From: Maribacter algarum (ex Lu et al. 2025) (nom. illeg.)
Lineage (GTDB): Bacteria; Bacteroidota; Bacteroidia; Flavobacteriales; Flavobacteriaceae
DNA: 64,000 bases
Direction: 5' to 3'
Assembly (NCBI GenBank): GCA_947495915.1
Contig: CANMAW010000001.1
Location: 496,001-560,000, forward strand
Of this stretch, positions 8,338 to 16,718 are shown one piece after another; positions within the stretch are counted from its first letter, which is position 1, and every line of letters starts with the position of its first letter. Made by a program: the position numbers and the translations under genes. The notes under the pieces were generated by a model. It had not been told where the DNA came from. It made no database searches and saw only the letters and a program-made list of their open reading frames with translations.

Positions 8338-9678
8338 ATGACTGATATACAAATTTGGCAATGGTGTTTAGTAATTGGGTCTAGTTTGGCCTTCTTGCTA
8401 TTCGCACCCATGGCCAAAAATACCAATCAGTTTTTTAAAGCTATTCAAAAGAAAAAGACACCCAATACTTTCATGTTAATGGGTAGTCTGGTCATTTCAT
8501 GGATTTTCGCGAAAAGCATCACCAATGCTGCTAATTTAGGCCTTGAATTCGGTATTGTAGGGGGTGTAGCTTATGCAGGGTATTATTTGTCATTTTTAGT
8601 AGCTGGTATTGTCATTTACAACATAAGAACCCAAAGTAACTATACTAGCATTCATCATTTTCTTAGTTCAAAGTTTGGTAAAAGTGCCGTGGCCGTATTT
8701 TCAATTTTAATTGCTATTCGCTTATTTAATGAGGTTTGGAGCAACACCATGGTTATTGGCTCATATTTTGGCGACATGGGCTCTTCAATATACTACTGGG
8801 CTATTGTAGTTTTCACCGTACTTACATTGGCTTATGTTATAAAAGGTGGCATGAGCAGCTCCATATTTACAGACGTTATTCAAATGTGCTTATTCGCTAT
8901 TTTGTTATGCATTATTCTCTTTCAAATTTTTGGCGCGAACGAAGATTTTACCACAGGCACTGTGTTAACTTCGGGAGTATGGTCTTTTGAAATGGGCTTA
9001 AATCTATTGTTTGCTGCTTTATTGCAATCCTTTAGTTACCCATTTCATGATCCCGTGTTAACAGATAGGGGTTTTCTCTCTAGTCCGATAGTGACCTTAA
9101 AAAGTTTTCTTTGGGCAGGTGCGGTTGGTGCCATTTGCATCATCTTATTTAGCACCATAGGAGTATATGCGCAAACTCAAGGCATGGTAGGTCAAGCAGC
9201 AGTTGAAGTCGGTAAGGCGTTTGGGTTAGTATTGCTACTTATTCTAAACTTTATAATGATTACCTCTGCAGCCTCTACTCTAGATTCTACCTTCTCTTCT
9301 TTTTCTAAGTTATTAGCAATTGATTTAAACTTAGGGAACAGTTTAAAATTTGGCCGTTGGTCAATGGTTCTCATTGCTATTCTTGGTACTATTCCTGTTT
9401 TTTTAAATGCTGAAATATTATCTGCGACTACTATTAGTGGCACCATGGTCATCGGGTTAACTCCTATTTTTCTATTTTGGAAATCTAAGGCAACTATCAT
9501 AAGTTTTCATTTGAGTGTGTTCTGTGGCCTGCTATTCGGATTTCTTTTGTTATTCAATCTTTTTCCAGAAAATCTCGTATTTACAACAGGAAAATATGCG
9601 AAATTATTATGGATTAATTTCTGGGGAATACTTTGTTGTTTCATCTTATACTTTACACCCACGTGGATAAAAAAATAA
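8338..9678 (+). CDS. Sodium:solute symporter (SSS) family transporter
   Basis: A 446-residue inner-membrane protein with about 12-13 hydrophobic segments. Features of the SSS/SLC5 fold are visible: a GGVAYAGYYLSF segment in the early helices, YVIKGGMSSSIFTDVIQ (the family's GG(M/L)xAvxxTD motif) near residue 180, and a helix with MITSAASTLDSTFSSF near residue 310, which corresponds to the serine/threonine-rich sodium site. It is a little shorter than typical members (480-550). It overlaps the start of the next gene, so the two are likely co-translated. It probably imports or exports a small organic solute for the arsenosugar cluster; the substrate is unknown. Confidence 0.8.
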   Translation: MTDIQIWQWCLVIGSSLAFLLFAPMAKNTNQFFKAIQKKKTPNTFMLMGSLVISWIFAKSITNAANLGLEFGIVGGVAYAGYYLSFLVAGIVIYNIRTQSNYTSIHHFLSSKFGKSAVAVFSILIAIRLFNEVWSNTMVIGSYFGDMGSSIYYWAIVVFTVLTLAYVIKGGMSSSIFTDVIQMCLFAILLCIILFQIFGANEDFTTGTVLTSGVWSFEMGLNLLFAALLQSFSYPFHDPVLTDRGFLSSPIVTLKSFLWAGAVGAICIILFSTIGVYAQTQGMVGQAAVEVGKAFGLVLLLILNFIMITSAASTLDSTFSSFSKLLAIDLNLGNSLKFGRWSMVLIAILGTIPVFLNAEILSATTISGTMVIGLTPIFLFWKSKATIISFHLSVFCGLLFGFLLLFNLFPENLVFTTGKYAKLLWINFWGILCCFILYFTPTWIKK

Positions 9679-10868
9679 AACATATCGGCACAAAAAGCGG
9701 AAAACTATTACTCTTTGGAGGTGTTTATAGCAATTTACAAGCCCTTGAAAAGTTAATCGCTATCGCCAAAAGTGAAGGTGTCGCTGCAGAAAATTGTATT
9801 TCTACGGGTGATATTATCGGATATTGCGCACAACCGGAAGAAACCGTGCAACTTTTTCGTAAATGGGGTGCGCGGAGCATAGCAGGTAATGTAGAATTAC
9901 AACTAGCAAATGATAGTGAAGACTGTGGCTGTGATTTTAAATCAGGCAGTCGTTGTGATAATTTTTCTAAAACTTGGTTTCCCTATACCAAAGGTTATTT
10001 ATCTGAAGGTTCTTTAGCTTGGATTTCAGAAATACCAGAAAATATAAGTTTTCAATATGCAGGTAAAACCGTTACCGTTGTACATGGAAATTACGGAAAC
10101 ATATCAGAATTTGTTTTTAAATCAAATGCTAATTCGAGCAAAGAAAATTGCTTTATAGCAACCAATAGCGATGTAATTATTGCTGGTCATTGCGGACTAC
10201 CATTTCATCAAACTTTTAAAGGTAAATTATGGTTAAACCCAGGTGTTATAGGAATGCCAGCAAATGATGGCACCACCCGGGTTTGGTATATGACACTTGA
10301 AATTGAAAACAATGAGATAAAATATACTCATCGGTCTTTCGAATATGATTACAAAAAAGCACAACGGTTAATGTATGCTAACCACCTGCCTGAAGCCTAT
10401 GCAGATACATTGTCTTCTGGTATTTGGGATAATATGGAAATACTTCCTGAAATTGAAAAAATGGGACAAGGTATTCCCATAAACTTAGATAATTTAAACA
10501 CAAACATTGTTCCACCTAAAAAACAAAAAAAGATGGCAGATTCATATTATGATCCAAAAGATCTTAGAAAATTCAGTAAAATAACAGAATGGAGTGAAGA
10601 GCTTGGTACAAAATTTTTCGATTATTATGGTAAGGTTTTCGAAGAAGGCGCACTAAGTGCTAGAGAGAAGTCATTAATCGCGTTAGCTGTTTCTCACGTG
10701 GTGAAATGCCCCTATTGTATTGATGCTTATACCAAAGACGGATTACAAAAAGGAATTACGAAAGAAGAAATGATGGAAGCAGTTCATGTAGGCGCTGCTA
10801 TTGAGAGTGGCGCTACCTTGGTACATGGGGTACAAATGATGAACAAGTACGACAAATTATCAATGTAA
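9663..10868 (+). CDS. Metallophosphoesterase-like / CMD (peroxidase-like) fusion, arsenosugar cluster
   Basis: Two domains lie in one 401-residue frame. Residues 1-280 resemble the calcineurin-like phosphoesterases of arsenosugar clusters: GGVYSNLQAL, STGDIIGYCAQPEE, AGNVELQL, VVHGNY and AGHCGLPFH. Several canonical metal ligands are altered: GGVYSN stands where D-x-H is usual, and GNVE where GNHD/E is usual. From Met291 (position 10533) the sequence is a carboxymuconolactone-decarboxylase/AhpD-like domain with Cys349-P-Y-Cys352, matching the 'arsenosugar-associated peroxidase-like' protein, which would be 111 residues alone. No stop lies between them, and an A-rich stretch precedes codon 291, so an internal start is possible. 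The GTG at 9663 overlaps the symporter gene by 16 bases; TTG 9633 is less likely. Confidence 0.8.
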   Translation: MDKKIKHIGTKSGKLLLFGGVYSNLQALEKLIAIAKSEGVAAENCISTGDIIGYCAQPEETVQLFRKWGARSIAGNVELQLANDSEDCGCDFKSGSRCDNFSKTWFPYTKGYLSEGSLAWISEIPENISFQYAGKTVTVVHGNYGNISEFVFKSNANSSKENCFIATNSDVIIAGHCGLPFHQTFKGKLWLNPGVIGMPANDGTTRVWYMTLEIENNEIKYTHRSFEYDYKKAQRLMYANHLPEAYADTLSSGIWDNMEILPEIEKMGQGIPINLDNLNTNIVPPKKQKKMADSYYDPKDLRKFSKITEWSEELGTKFFDYYGKVFEEGALSAREKSLIALAVSHVVKCPYCIDAYTKDGLQKGITKEEMMEAVHVGAAIESGATLVHGVQMMNKYDKLSM

Positions 10869-10873
10869 TTTCA

Positions 10874-10919
10874 TGTTCTAAGTCAATAGAATGCAATTTC
10901 AATAGCACCTTAGAACATA
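10874..10919. other. Inverted repeat between the fusion gene and arsS
   Basis: ATGTTCTAAG (10874-10883) pairs exactly with CTTAGAACAT (10910-10919) across a 26-base spacer. It lies just past the stop codon of the fusion gene, and about 120 bases before arsS. There is no T-tract, so a terminator is unlikely; it may be an mRNA-stabilising hairpin, a processing site or a protein-binding site. Confidence 0.4.
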
Positions 10920-11040
10920 CCTAAAACGAAGTCAAACTGCTATCCAGTAAAAAAAGAAAATTAATTCAGTTCACCTTTGTTAAAGTTTGATTTATAATTG
11001 AAAAACAACAGACAATGGTCAACGAACAACGAAAAAAAGA

Positions 11041-12096
11041 ATGGCAACAAAATCATTAAAAGCAAAGGGTAACGAACTTGCAGAGAGTAATCGACAGCTT
11101 GATATTTTAAATGGAGGCATTTTCGCCGATGGCGAATTACCATTTTTTAAAGATAAAATAGGTGAAATTGGGCATTTTCCTTTACGACCGAAAAAGCTAG
11201 AAATTCTGCAGATTAATGTAGGGTATATGTGCAATCAAGTTTGCGAACACTGCCATGTTGATGCTGGGCCTGACCGTAAAGAAATAATGACACGTGAAAC
11301 CATGCAACAGTGCCTTGAAGTCATCAAAAATACTGGGGCTCATACCCTCGATTTAACTGGTGGTGCACCAGAGATGAACCCTGATTTTCGTTGGTTTGTT
11401 GAAGAGGCCGCAAAAGCAGGCATCAAAGATTTTATTGTTCGATCAAACCTTACAATTATTCGTGCAAATAAAAAGTATTACGATTTGCCCGATTTCTTTA
11501 AAAAACACAATGTTCACGTAATTTCTTCAATGCCTCATTATACACGAGGCAAAACAGACAAACAACGTGGTGATGGAGTTTTTGATAAATCAATTAAGGC
11601 CTTACAAGAATTAAACGAAAGAGGTTATGGCATGCCTGGTAGCTCGTTGCGTTTAGATTTGGTATATAATCCTTCCGGTGCTTATTTGCCAGGAGATCAA
11701 ATGGCCATGGAAAAAGACTTTAAAAAAGCTCTCGATGAAGATTTCGGAATTCAATTTCACAATTTGTTCGCCATCACCAATTTACCAATTGCTCGTTTTT
11801 TAGACTATTTGATAGCGTCAGAGAATTATGAAGATTATATGTACGCTTTGGTAGAAGCTTATAATCCGTCTGCAGTAGAAAATGTAATGTGTACCAATAC
11901 TATTTCTATTAGTTGGGATGGCTGGTTATATGATTGCGATTTTAACCAAATGCTTGATTTAAAAGTAGCGAGTAAGGTGAAGCACATCAAAGATTACAAT
12001 GAAGATCTTTTGAATGATAGAAATATTATCATTTCGCAACATTGTTACGGCTGTACTGCTGGTGCTGGTAGTAGCTGTCAGGGTACAGTGGCTTAA
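11041..12096 (+). CDS. arsS: Arsenosugar biosynthesis radical SAM protein ArsS
   Basis: A 351-residue radical SAM enzyme. The 4Fe-4S site is Cys64-X3-Cys68-X2-Cys71 in VGYMCNQVCEHCHVDAGP, followed by LDLTGGAPEMNP, the GGxP-type SAM motif. The C-terminal domain is the Cys-rich module of this family, ending CYGCTAGAGSSCQG with Cys335, Cys338 and Cys346. Some family members have selenocysteine here; this one has only cysteine codons and no in-frame UGA. ArsS is known to join dimethylated arsenic to a 5'-deoxyadenosyl group, producing the precursor of arsenosugars. It lies directly upstream of arsM with a 47-base gap, so the pair is co-transcribed. Confidence 0.93.
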   Translation: MATKSLKAKGNELAESNRQLDILNGGIFADGELPFFKDKIGEIGHFPLRPKKLEILQINVGYMCNQVCEHCHVDAGPDRKEIMTRETMQQCLEVIKNTGAHTLDLTGGAPEMNPDFRWFVEEAAKAGIKDFIVRSNLTIIRANKKYYDLPDFFKKHNVHVISSMPHYTRGKTDKQRGDGVFDKSIKALQELNERGYGMPGSSLRLDLVYNPSGAYLPGDQMAMEKDFKKALDEDFGIQFHNLFAITNLPIARFLDYLIASENYEDYMYALVEAYNPSAVENVMCTNTISISWDGWLYDCDFNQMLDLKVASKVKHIKDYNEDLLNDRNIIISQHCYGCTAGAGSSCQGTVA

Positions 12097-12143
12097 GAAA
12101 AAGAAAGCAATTAAAGTCAATCCACGAATTAAAACAATTTTAC

Positions 12144-13112
12144 ATGAGCTATTTAAAAGCCACAAACGATTTGTATAAGGAAGCCGCATTAACCCCTGAT
12201 GTTGGCTTGTGTTGCACCACCAACCCCATTTGGGAGTTACCGGGATTAAAGATTCCGAAAATAATGCAGGAGATGAATTACGGTTGCGGAAGCACCGTGC
12301 ATGCTCGAGATTTATCAAACAACCCTAAAATGCTATATGTTGGTGTAGGTGGAGGAATGGAATTGCTGCAGTTCTCGTATTTCAACCGCCAAAAAGGAGG
12401 TGTTGTTGGTGTTGATATAGTTGAAGAAATGTTAGAAGCAAGCAGAAAGAATTTCAAAATCGCTGAAGAAGAAAATGACTGGTTTCAATCAGATTTTGTA
12501 GATCTTAAAAAAGGAGATGCCTTAAATCTTCCTTTAGATGACAATAGCGTTGACGTAGCTGCTCAAAACTGTTTGTTCAATATATTCAAAGAAGAAGATT
12601 TAAAACGCGCTATTGAAGAAATGTATCGGGTATTAAAACCACATGGCAAACTCGTAATGAGTGATCCTACTTGTGAACAACAAATGAACGACACCTTACG
12701 AAATGATGATCGTTTACGTGCCTTATGTTTGAGCGGAAGCTTACCGATTAATGCGTATGTGAAAGCATTAACTGATGTAGGCTTCGGTACGATTGAAATT
12801 AGAGCTAGAAAACCGTACCGCATCTTAGACCCTAAGAACTACCCAACCGATGAATTGATTTATATTGAATCGATTGAAGTTGCTGCAATAAAAGATCCGA
12901 TGCCCGAAGACGGACCCTGTGTGTTTACAGGAAAAGCTGCGATTTACTTCGGCAGCGAAGATTATTTTGACGATAACAAAGGCCACGTTTTATTAAAAAA
13001 TCAACCCCTTGCCGTATGTGATAAAACAGCTGGCGCACTTGCTGAAATTGGTCGTGATGATATCTTTATTAGCGAGTCAACATTTCATTACGACGGCGGT
13101 GGTTGCTGCTAA
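12144..13112 (+). CDS. arsM: Arsenite methyltransferase ArsM, arsenosugar type
   Basis: A 322-residue SAM-dependent methyltransferase. The SAM motif YVGVGGGMELLQF is around residues 65-77, with GVDIVEEMLE following. Arsenic-binding thiols are abundant: Cys23-Cys24 (GLCCTT), Cys48 (NYGCGST) and a C-terminal GGGCC. This pattern and its position after arsS identify the arsenosugar-cluster ArsM, which converts As(III) to mono- and dimethylated arsenic for ArsS. It differs from short detoxification ArsM by its long C-terminal region (EDYFDDNKGHVLLKNQPLAV). The operon ends at the hairpin at 13129-13177. Confidence 0.93.
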   Translation: MSYLKATNDLYKEAALTPDVGLCCTTNPIWELPGLKIPKIMQEMNYGCGSTVHARDLSNNPKMLYVGVGGGMELLQFSYFNRQKGGVVGVDIVEEMLEASRKNFKIAEEENDWFQSDFVDLKKGDALNLPLDDNSVDVAAQNCLFNIFKEEDLKRAIEEMYRVLKPHGKLVMSDPTCEQQMNDTLRNDDRLRALCLSGSLPINAYVKALTDVGFGTIEIRARKPYRILDPKNYPTDELIYIESIEVAAIKDPMPEDGPCVFTGKAAIYFGSEDYFDDNKGHVLLKNQPLAVCDKTAGALAEIGRDDIFISESTFHYDGGGCC

Positions 13113-13128
13113 AAAAGATTGAAGTGTA

Positions 13129-13177
13129 ACCATCAAAGCCAGTTGACTTTTTAACGGCTGATTTTGATGGTTTTTTT
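13129..13177 (+). terminator. Terminator of the arsS-arsM operon
   Basis: CCATCAAA (13130-13137) pairs with TTTGATGG (13163-13170), with further inner pairing between GCC/AGTT and AAC/GGC, followed by seven T residues (13171-13177). It starts 17 bases after the arsM stop codon. Confidence 0.8.
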
Positions 13178-13366
13178 ATGCCCTTCTCTAAAATTTAGCC
13201 TCCTTTGCTTCTTTCCTCTCTTTCACGAATACGATAAAAACCAACTTGGTAGTTTGTAACGATCGAGATTTTCTGTTTTTCTATTAAATTCTTGTATTTC
13301 AACGAATATTGTAGGCGAATCAGCCGTTTGCATATAACAAATCAAGTATTTAGGAGTTATAACATT

Positions 13367-13382
13367 CCGACCCAGTGGTCGG
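13367..13382. promoter_or_regulatory. TetR operator palindrome
   Basis: CCGACC-CAGT-GGTCGG is a perfect 6+4+6 inverted repeat, 22 bases before the ATG of the TetR-family gene. GACC-N4-GGTC half sites are typical of TetR-family operators. Its location suggests autorepression; it may also mark other targets of the same regulator elsewhere in the genome. Confidence 0.75.
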
Positions 13383-13404
13383 TTAACTCAAAATCTCAAA
13401 TCTT

Positions 13405-14022
13405 ATGGAAAAATCAATCAAACGTAGAACTACCATGAACCGAATGCAGGTTACCGGACTCGAATTGTTCTACAAAAACGGATATTATAATACGAGTGTT
13501 GATGATATTTTAAAAGAACTTTCACTTTCGAAAGGCGCATTCTATTATCACTTTGATTCTAAAGAAGATTTCTTTATTCAAATCATTGAGCAGCTCGTAG
13601 TTCGCAAGGTTTATAGTATGTTAATTGAACCTATTGAAGGGCATGAAAACACCTTAGACCTGATTACCAACTGTTTCGAAAACGCATTAGAAACTGCTGT
13701 ACACAACGAATTAGATTACGGATTCGTTTTAAGTAATTTTATCCATGAGTTTAACGGTAGAAATCAAGAAATAATGAAACACCTCAATGAAATTTTACGC
13801 ATTTGGGAGGTTACATTAGTTTCTGCAATACAACGCGGCAAATTTAATGGCCATATTGATCGTCACGTTGATGCTGAAGGGGTAGCCGTATACCTTATGA
13901 GTTCTTTTATTGGCATACGAACCCTCATGGTTGAAACAGCACCTAGTGCCCGCAAATATCGTTTTATGTCTCAATTACGCCAGTACTTTAAATCGATTGA
14001 AGTTCGCCAACAGTCGTACTAA
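13405..14022 (+). CDS. TetR/AcrR family transcriptional regulator
   Basis: A 205-residue regulator with an N-terminal helix-turn-helix domain (about residues 10-55; GLELFYKNGYYNTSVDDILKELSLSKGAFYYHF includes the usual recognition helix SKGAFYYHF) and an all-helical ligand domain with no recognisable specificity. It follows the arsenosugar operon but has its own start region, with a perfect operator palindrome at 13367-13382. That suggests autoregulation. Whether it also controls arsM/arsS is not shown, since no copy of the palindrome was seen upstream of those genes. It overlaps the convergent GT9 gene by 4 bases. Confidence 0.88.
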   Translation: MEKSIKRRTTMNRMQVTGLELFYKNGYYNTSVDDILKELSLSKGAFYYHFDSKEDFFIQIIEQLVVRKVYSMLIEPIEGHENTLDLITNCFENALETAVHNELDYGFVLSNFIHEFNGRNQEIMKHLNEILRIWEVTLVSAIQRGKFNGHIDRHVDAEGVAVYLMSSFIGIRTLMVETAPSARKYRFMSQLRQYFKSIEVRQQSY

Positions 14023-15071
14023 GACGTTTCTTTGTTTGAACTGATGGCAATTATCTTTTTGAATATTTCTTCAGGAGATATGGTACGCATAGCAGTTTCA
14101 TAACCTACAGGAAGTTTATTGCCATAAATGGAGGTTGGTATTAATGGATATTTTTCTCGATCTGCCATCAGTGCATTTTCTAAATCTTGCTGAAACGGAT
14201 AAAAACCGGCAAAGGGATGTGTTACCCCCCATAAAGTTACCGTAGCTACTCCAAAAAGTGCTGCCAAATGTGCATTTCCACTATCCATGGCTAGCATAAC
14301 ATCTAAATTTGAAATAATTGCCAGTTCGTCACTAAAGGAGTACTTGCCGACCATACTCGTTACATTATCATAGGCCGCTTCCCATGAGTCTAGCATTTCT
14401 TTTTCATGGCTACCTCCTCCAAATAACAGTACCTGATAACTATCTTTAGCATTAAGAAGAACCACCACTTCTTCCATAAGGTCTAAAGGGTACATTTTAC
14501 CTTGAAAAGCGGCGTAAGGGGCAATTCCGATATACGTTGAATTTTTCAAATTAAACACCTCTTCAATAGAAGAGGCTTCTTTAACTTTTGATAACACATC
14601 AACACTAGAAAGAGACACAGAATAACCTAAATTACGGAACACATCAGCATATCGTTCATGTGTAGTTTTAAGTTGCTTAAAGGCTTTGTTAGACACTGAT
14701 GTCAATGCCTTTTTTTCTGATCTTCCTTTATCAATTTGAGCAAAACGATATCCTCCCAATTTAAAAAAGACTTTTAAAATATTACTTCGTAATACATCAT
14801 GAAGGTCAGCAACGGCATCTATATCGGTCTTTTTAAGCGATTTATACAGTTTGTATAAACCGAATATTCCGCGATGCCTGCCTTTAACTTCAGCTTCAAA
14901 AACAGTTACCCTAGGTATTTGCTTAAACAAAGGTTTTAAAAATGCCTTGGTCAAGACGGTAACACGCACATTAGGTTGTTGACGTATTAAAGCATTAATT
15001 ACTGGAAGCGTCATAGCAACATCTCCCATGGCCGATAAACGAATAACCAAGAGATGTTTTTCTTTTTTCAT
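14019..15071 (-). CDS. Glycosyltransferase family 9 (heptosyltransferase-like)
   Basis: A 350-residue GT-B fold transferase of the ADP-heptose:LPS heptosyltransferase family. Visible are the N-terminal LLVIRLSAMGDVAMTLPV motif, the IGIAPYAAFQGKMYP segment of the second domain, and MLAMDSGNAHLAALFGVATVTLWG, which binds the nucleotide sugar. It should transfer a sugar (heptose or other) to the lipopolysaccharide core on the cytoplasmic side of the inner membrane. It is followed upstream by a DUF4254 gene (19-base gap), a pairing common in flavobacteria, suggesting a shared LPS-core role. Confidence 0.87.
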   Translation of the reverse strand: MKKEKHLLVIRLSAMGDVAMTLPVINALIRQQPNVRVTVLTKAFLKPLFKQIPRVTVFEAEVKGRHRGIFGLYKLYKSLKKTDIDAVADLHDVLRSNILKVFFKLGGYRFAQIDKGRSEKKALTSVSNKAFKQLKTTHERYADVFRNLGYSVSLSSVDVLSKVKEASSIEEVFNLKNSTYIGIAPYAAFQGKMYPLDLMEEVVVLLNAKDSYQVLLFGGGSHEKEMLDSWEAAYDNVTSMVGKYSFSDELAIISNLDVMLAMDSGNAHLAALFGVATVTLWGVTHPFAGFYPFQQDLENALMADREKYPLIPTSIYGNKLPVGYETAMRTISPEEIFKKIIAISSNKETS

Positions 15072-15090
15072 GGAATAGGAGAATATGAAA

Positions 15091-15693
15091 CTACTTTTGC
15101 CCTCTTAACACTGGGTTCATCTCATCATCATTATACATTTTCATCTGTTTATAGACCTTCATGTATTTGTTTCCTTCTTCAATATCATACAACAGTTGAT
15201 CTATAGCCTCAGACAAATCTTTCTTTTGTTCTAAGAGTACATTCAATTTTTGCTGACAAGTTGCTATATGTGAAGATTCGGCATCTGTTCGGGTTGCTTC
15301 CTCTCGCATATGGTAAATTTTTAATGCTAGAATAGAAAGGCGATCTATAGCCCATGCCGGACTTTCCGTATTAATGGTTGCCGTATTTTTGGTTTGTGCC
15401 GATTGGTATTTATTTAAAAAATAGCTGTCAATATACTCTACCAAGTCTGTTCGGTCTTGGTTACTAGCATCAATCTTACGTTTTAAGGTAAGTGCTGCAA
15501 CTGGGTCAATTTGCGGATCACGAATGATATCTTCATAATGCCATTGTACGGTATCAATCCAGTTTTTTCGATATAATAAATGAGCAATTTCATCTGCAGG
15601 AAAAGGGTTCTCAAAACTTTGATTGACGTCATCTTTGATATGGTAGGTGTCAATACTTTGTTCAAATATTTTAAAGGCAAACTCACTAAACAT
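15091..15693 (-). CDS. DUF4254 family protein
   Basis: A 200-residue, largely helical soluble protein recognisable as the DUF4254 family by NPFPADEIAHLLYRKNWIDT and the WAIDRLSILALKIYHMREE core. There is no signal peptide or membrane segment. Its biochemical role is unknown. It sits directly upstream of the GT9 gene and is transcribed with it, so a function in LPS core assembly is a reasonable guess. A TAACTTTG -7 box lies 16 bases before the start. Confidence 0.8.
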   Translation of the reverse strand: MFSEFAFKIFEQSIDTYHIKDDVNQSFENPFPADEIAHLLYRKNWIDTVQWHYEDIIRDPQIDPVAALTLKRKIDASNQDRTDLVEYIDSYFLNKYQSAQTKNTATINTESPAWAIDRLSILALKIYHMREEATRTDAESSHIATCQQKLNVLLEQKKDLSEAIDQLLYDIEEGNKYMKVYKQMKMYNDDEMNPVLRGQK

Positions 15694-15709
15694 AAGACTA
15701 TATTTTTGA

Positions 15710-15717
15710 CAAAGTTA
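15710..15717 (-). promoter_or_regulatory. -7 promoter box for DUF4254/GT9 operon (TAACTTTG)
   Basis: TAACTTTG on the minus strand fits TAnnTTTG and lies 16 bases upstream of the DUF4254 ATG, just downstream of the DUF6427 stop. No TTG at the expected -33 spacing was found, so this is a partial match. Confidence 0.4.
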
Positions 15718-15720
15718 CTA

Positions 15721-16659
15721 TTATTTCAAGGTTGCTTCGGTAATGAATACCAAAAATGGAATCACAACGGAAATCATAAGTATAATTTCTTTAATGTTAG
15801 CCTTCTTTACAGCTTCAATATAATTAGTAAAAAAGACCACTGCTGGAAAAAACGAAATGATAATCGGATAAGAACCTTCTGTTCCATTTAACACTTTAAC
15901 CACCAAACCAATAATAAACGCAAACGCTAATAAACGCATTGTAACTATTTGGCCCAAACCTGCTTTTCCAAGTTTTAAAAAAGCAAAAACACCAACAATT
16001 ACAACGCTTAGCACGTAAATAATGAATTTGGTACTATTCCCCCAGTTTGCAAAATACACTTGATTAAACTCGAAATTAAACTGATAATGATTTATAAAAT
16101 AGTCGGTATTTTCAGTGATCACCATCATAGCATAACTAACCATAAAAACAGAGAAAACACCAGCAAAAGGAACCAACCAATTGCGAATGTTTTTAGGTTC
16201 ATAAATATAAATCGCTGTAAACACTAAAATTAGATAAAGAATCACCCATTCATAAAATAAACTGGCTACTAAAATCCATAGTGTGGCGTCAAAAATTTTA
16301 GGTTTAATGTTTTTTAAAGACCGTATGCTTATCAGTCGCCGCAATGCCAACAATAAAAAAAAACTACATAAAAGTGCATTATTGTCAGAAAGCGTTTCAG
16401 AGAATACCATCGTCAAAAGTGCATAAAATAGAATTCCAAATGAGTTTGGAGAGGTGACCTTGTTCCGTTGTAAAATAAAATCGACTACAAACAGACTAAA
16501 AAGAAAGACAGAAAGTACTAAAAGCTGAAAAATTAATTCCTCAGGGGCGTAGCTTTTATTAAAGATAACCAAATTTACAATCCAATATAGAACGAACAAA
16601 AATGCGCTAACAATTATGAAATTTATTGGTTTGGTTTTACCAAAAATGTTTGAAATCAT
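15721..16659 (-). CDS. DUF6427-like polytopic membrane protein
   Basis: A 312-residue protein with about eight to ten hydrophobic helices and short loops, beginning MISNIFGKTKPINF. It resembles the flavobacterial DUF6427 family, whose role is unknown. It lies 27 bases upstream of DUF4254 on the same strand and may share its transcript. It is divergent from the small DUF6341-like gene, and the 59-base region between them contains a good plus-strand promoter. No catalytic motif is visible; the family assignment is from memory of the pattern and should be treated as probable. Confidence 0.65.
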   Translation of the reverse strand: MISNIFGKTKPINFIIVSAFLFVLYWIVNLVIFNKSYAPEELIFQLLVLSVFLFSLFVVDFILQRNKVTSPNSFGILFYALLTMVFSETLSDNNALLCSFFLLLALRRLISIRSLKNIKPKIFDATLWILVASLFYEWVILYLILVFTAIYIYEPKNIRNWLVPFAGVFSVFMVSYAMMVITENTDYFINHYQFNFEFNQVYFANWGNSTKFIIYVLSVVIVGVFAFLKLGKAGLGQIVTMRLLAFAFIIGLVVKVLNGTEGSYPIIISFFPAVVFFTNYIEAVKKANIKEIILMISVVIPFLVFITEATLK

Positions 16660-16669
16660 CTAGAAATTT

Positions 16670-16698
16670 TTGTGAAAGCAGCTAAATGTATATTTTTG
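16670..16698 (+). promoter_or_regulatory. Bacteroidota promoter, TTG-N18-TATTTTTG
   Basis: TTG (16670-16672), an 18-base spacer and TATTTTTG (16691-16698) form a near-ideal -33/-7 promoter, 20 bases upstream of the ATG at 16719. Confidence 0.7.
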
Positions 16699-16718
16699 CA
16701 ACGTAAATATACTATTTC

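Noticed and set aside
9659-9666. CCCACGTGG near the start of the fusion gene resembles a parS core
   Set aside because: Only the central 8 bases are palindromic; the outer parS bases are absent.
12030-12096. Possible selenocysteine in the C-terminal motif of ArsS
   Set aside because: The motif is encoded entirely by cysteine codons and no in-frame UGA is present; the frame ends at TAA.
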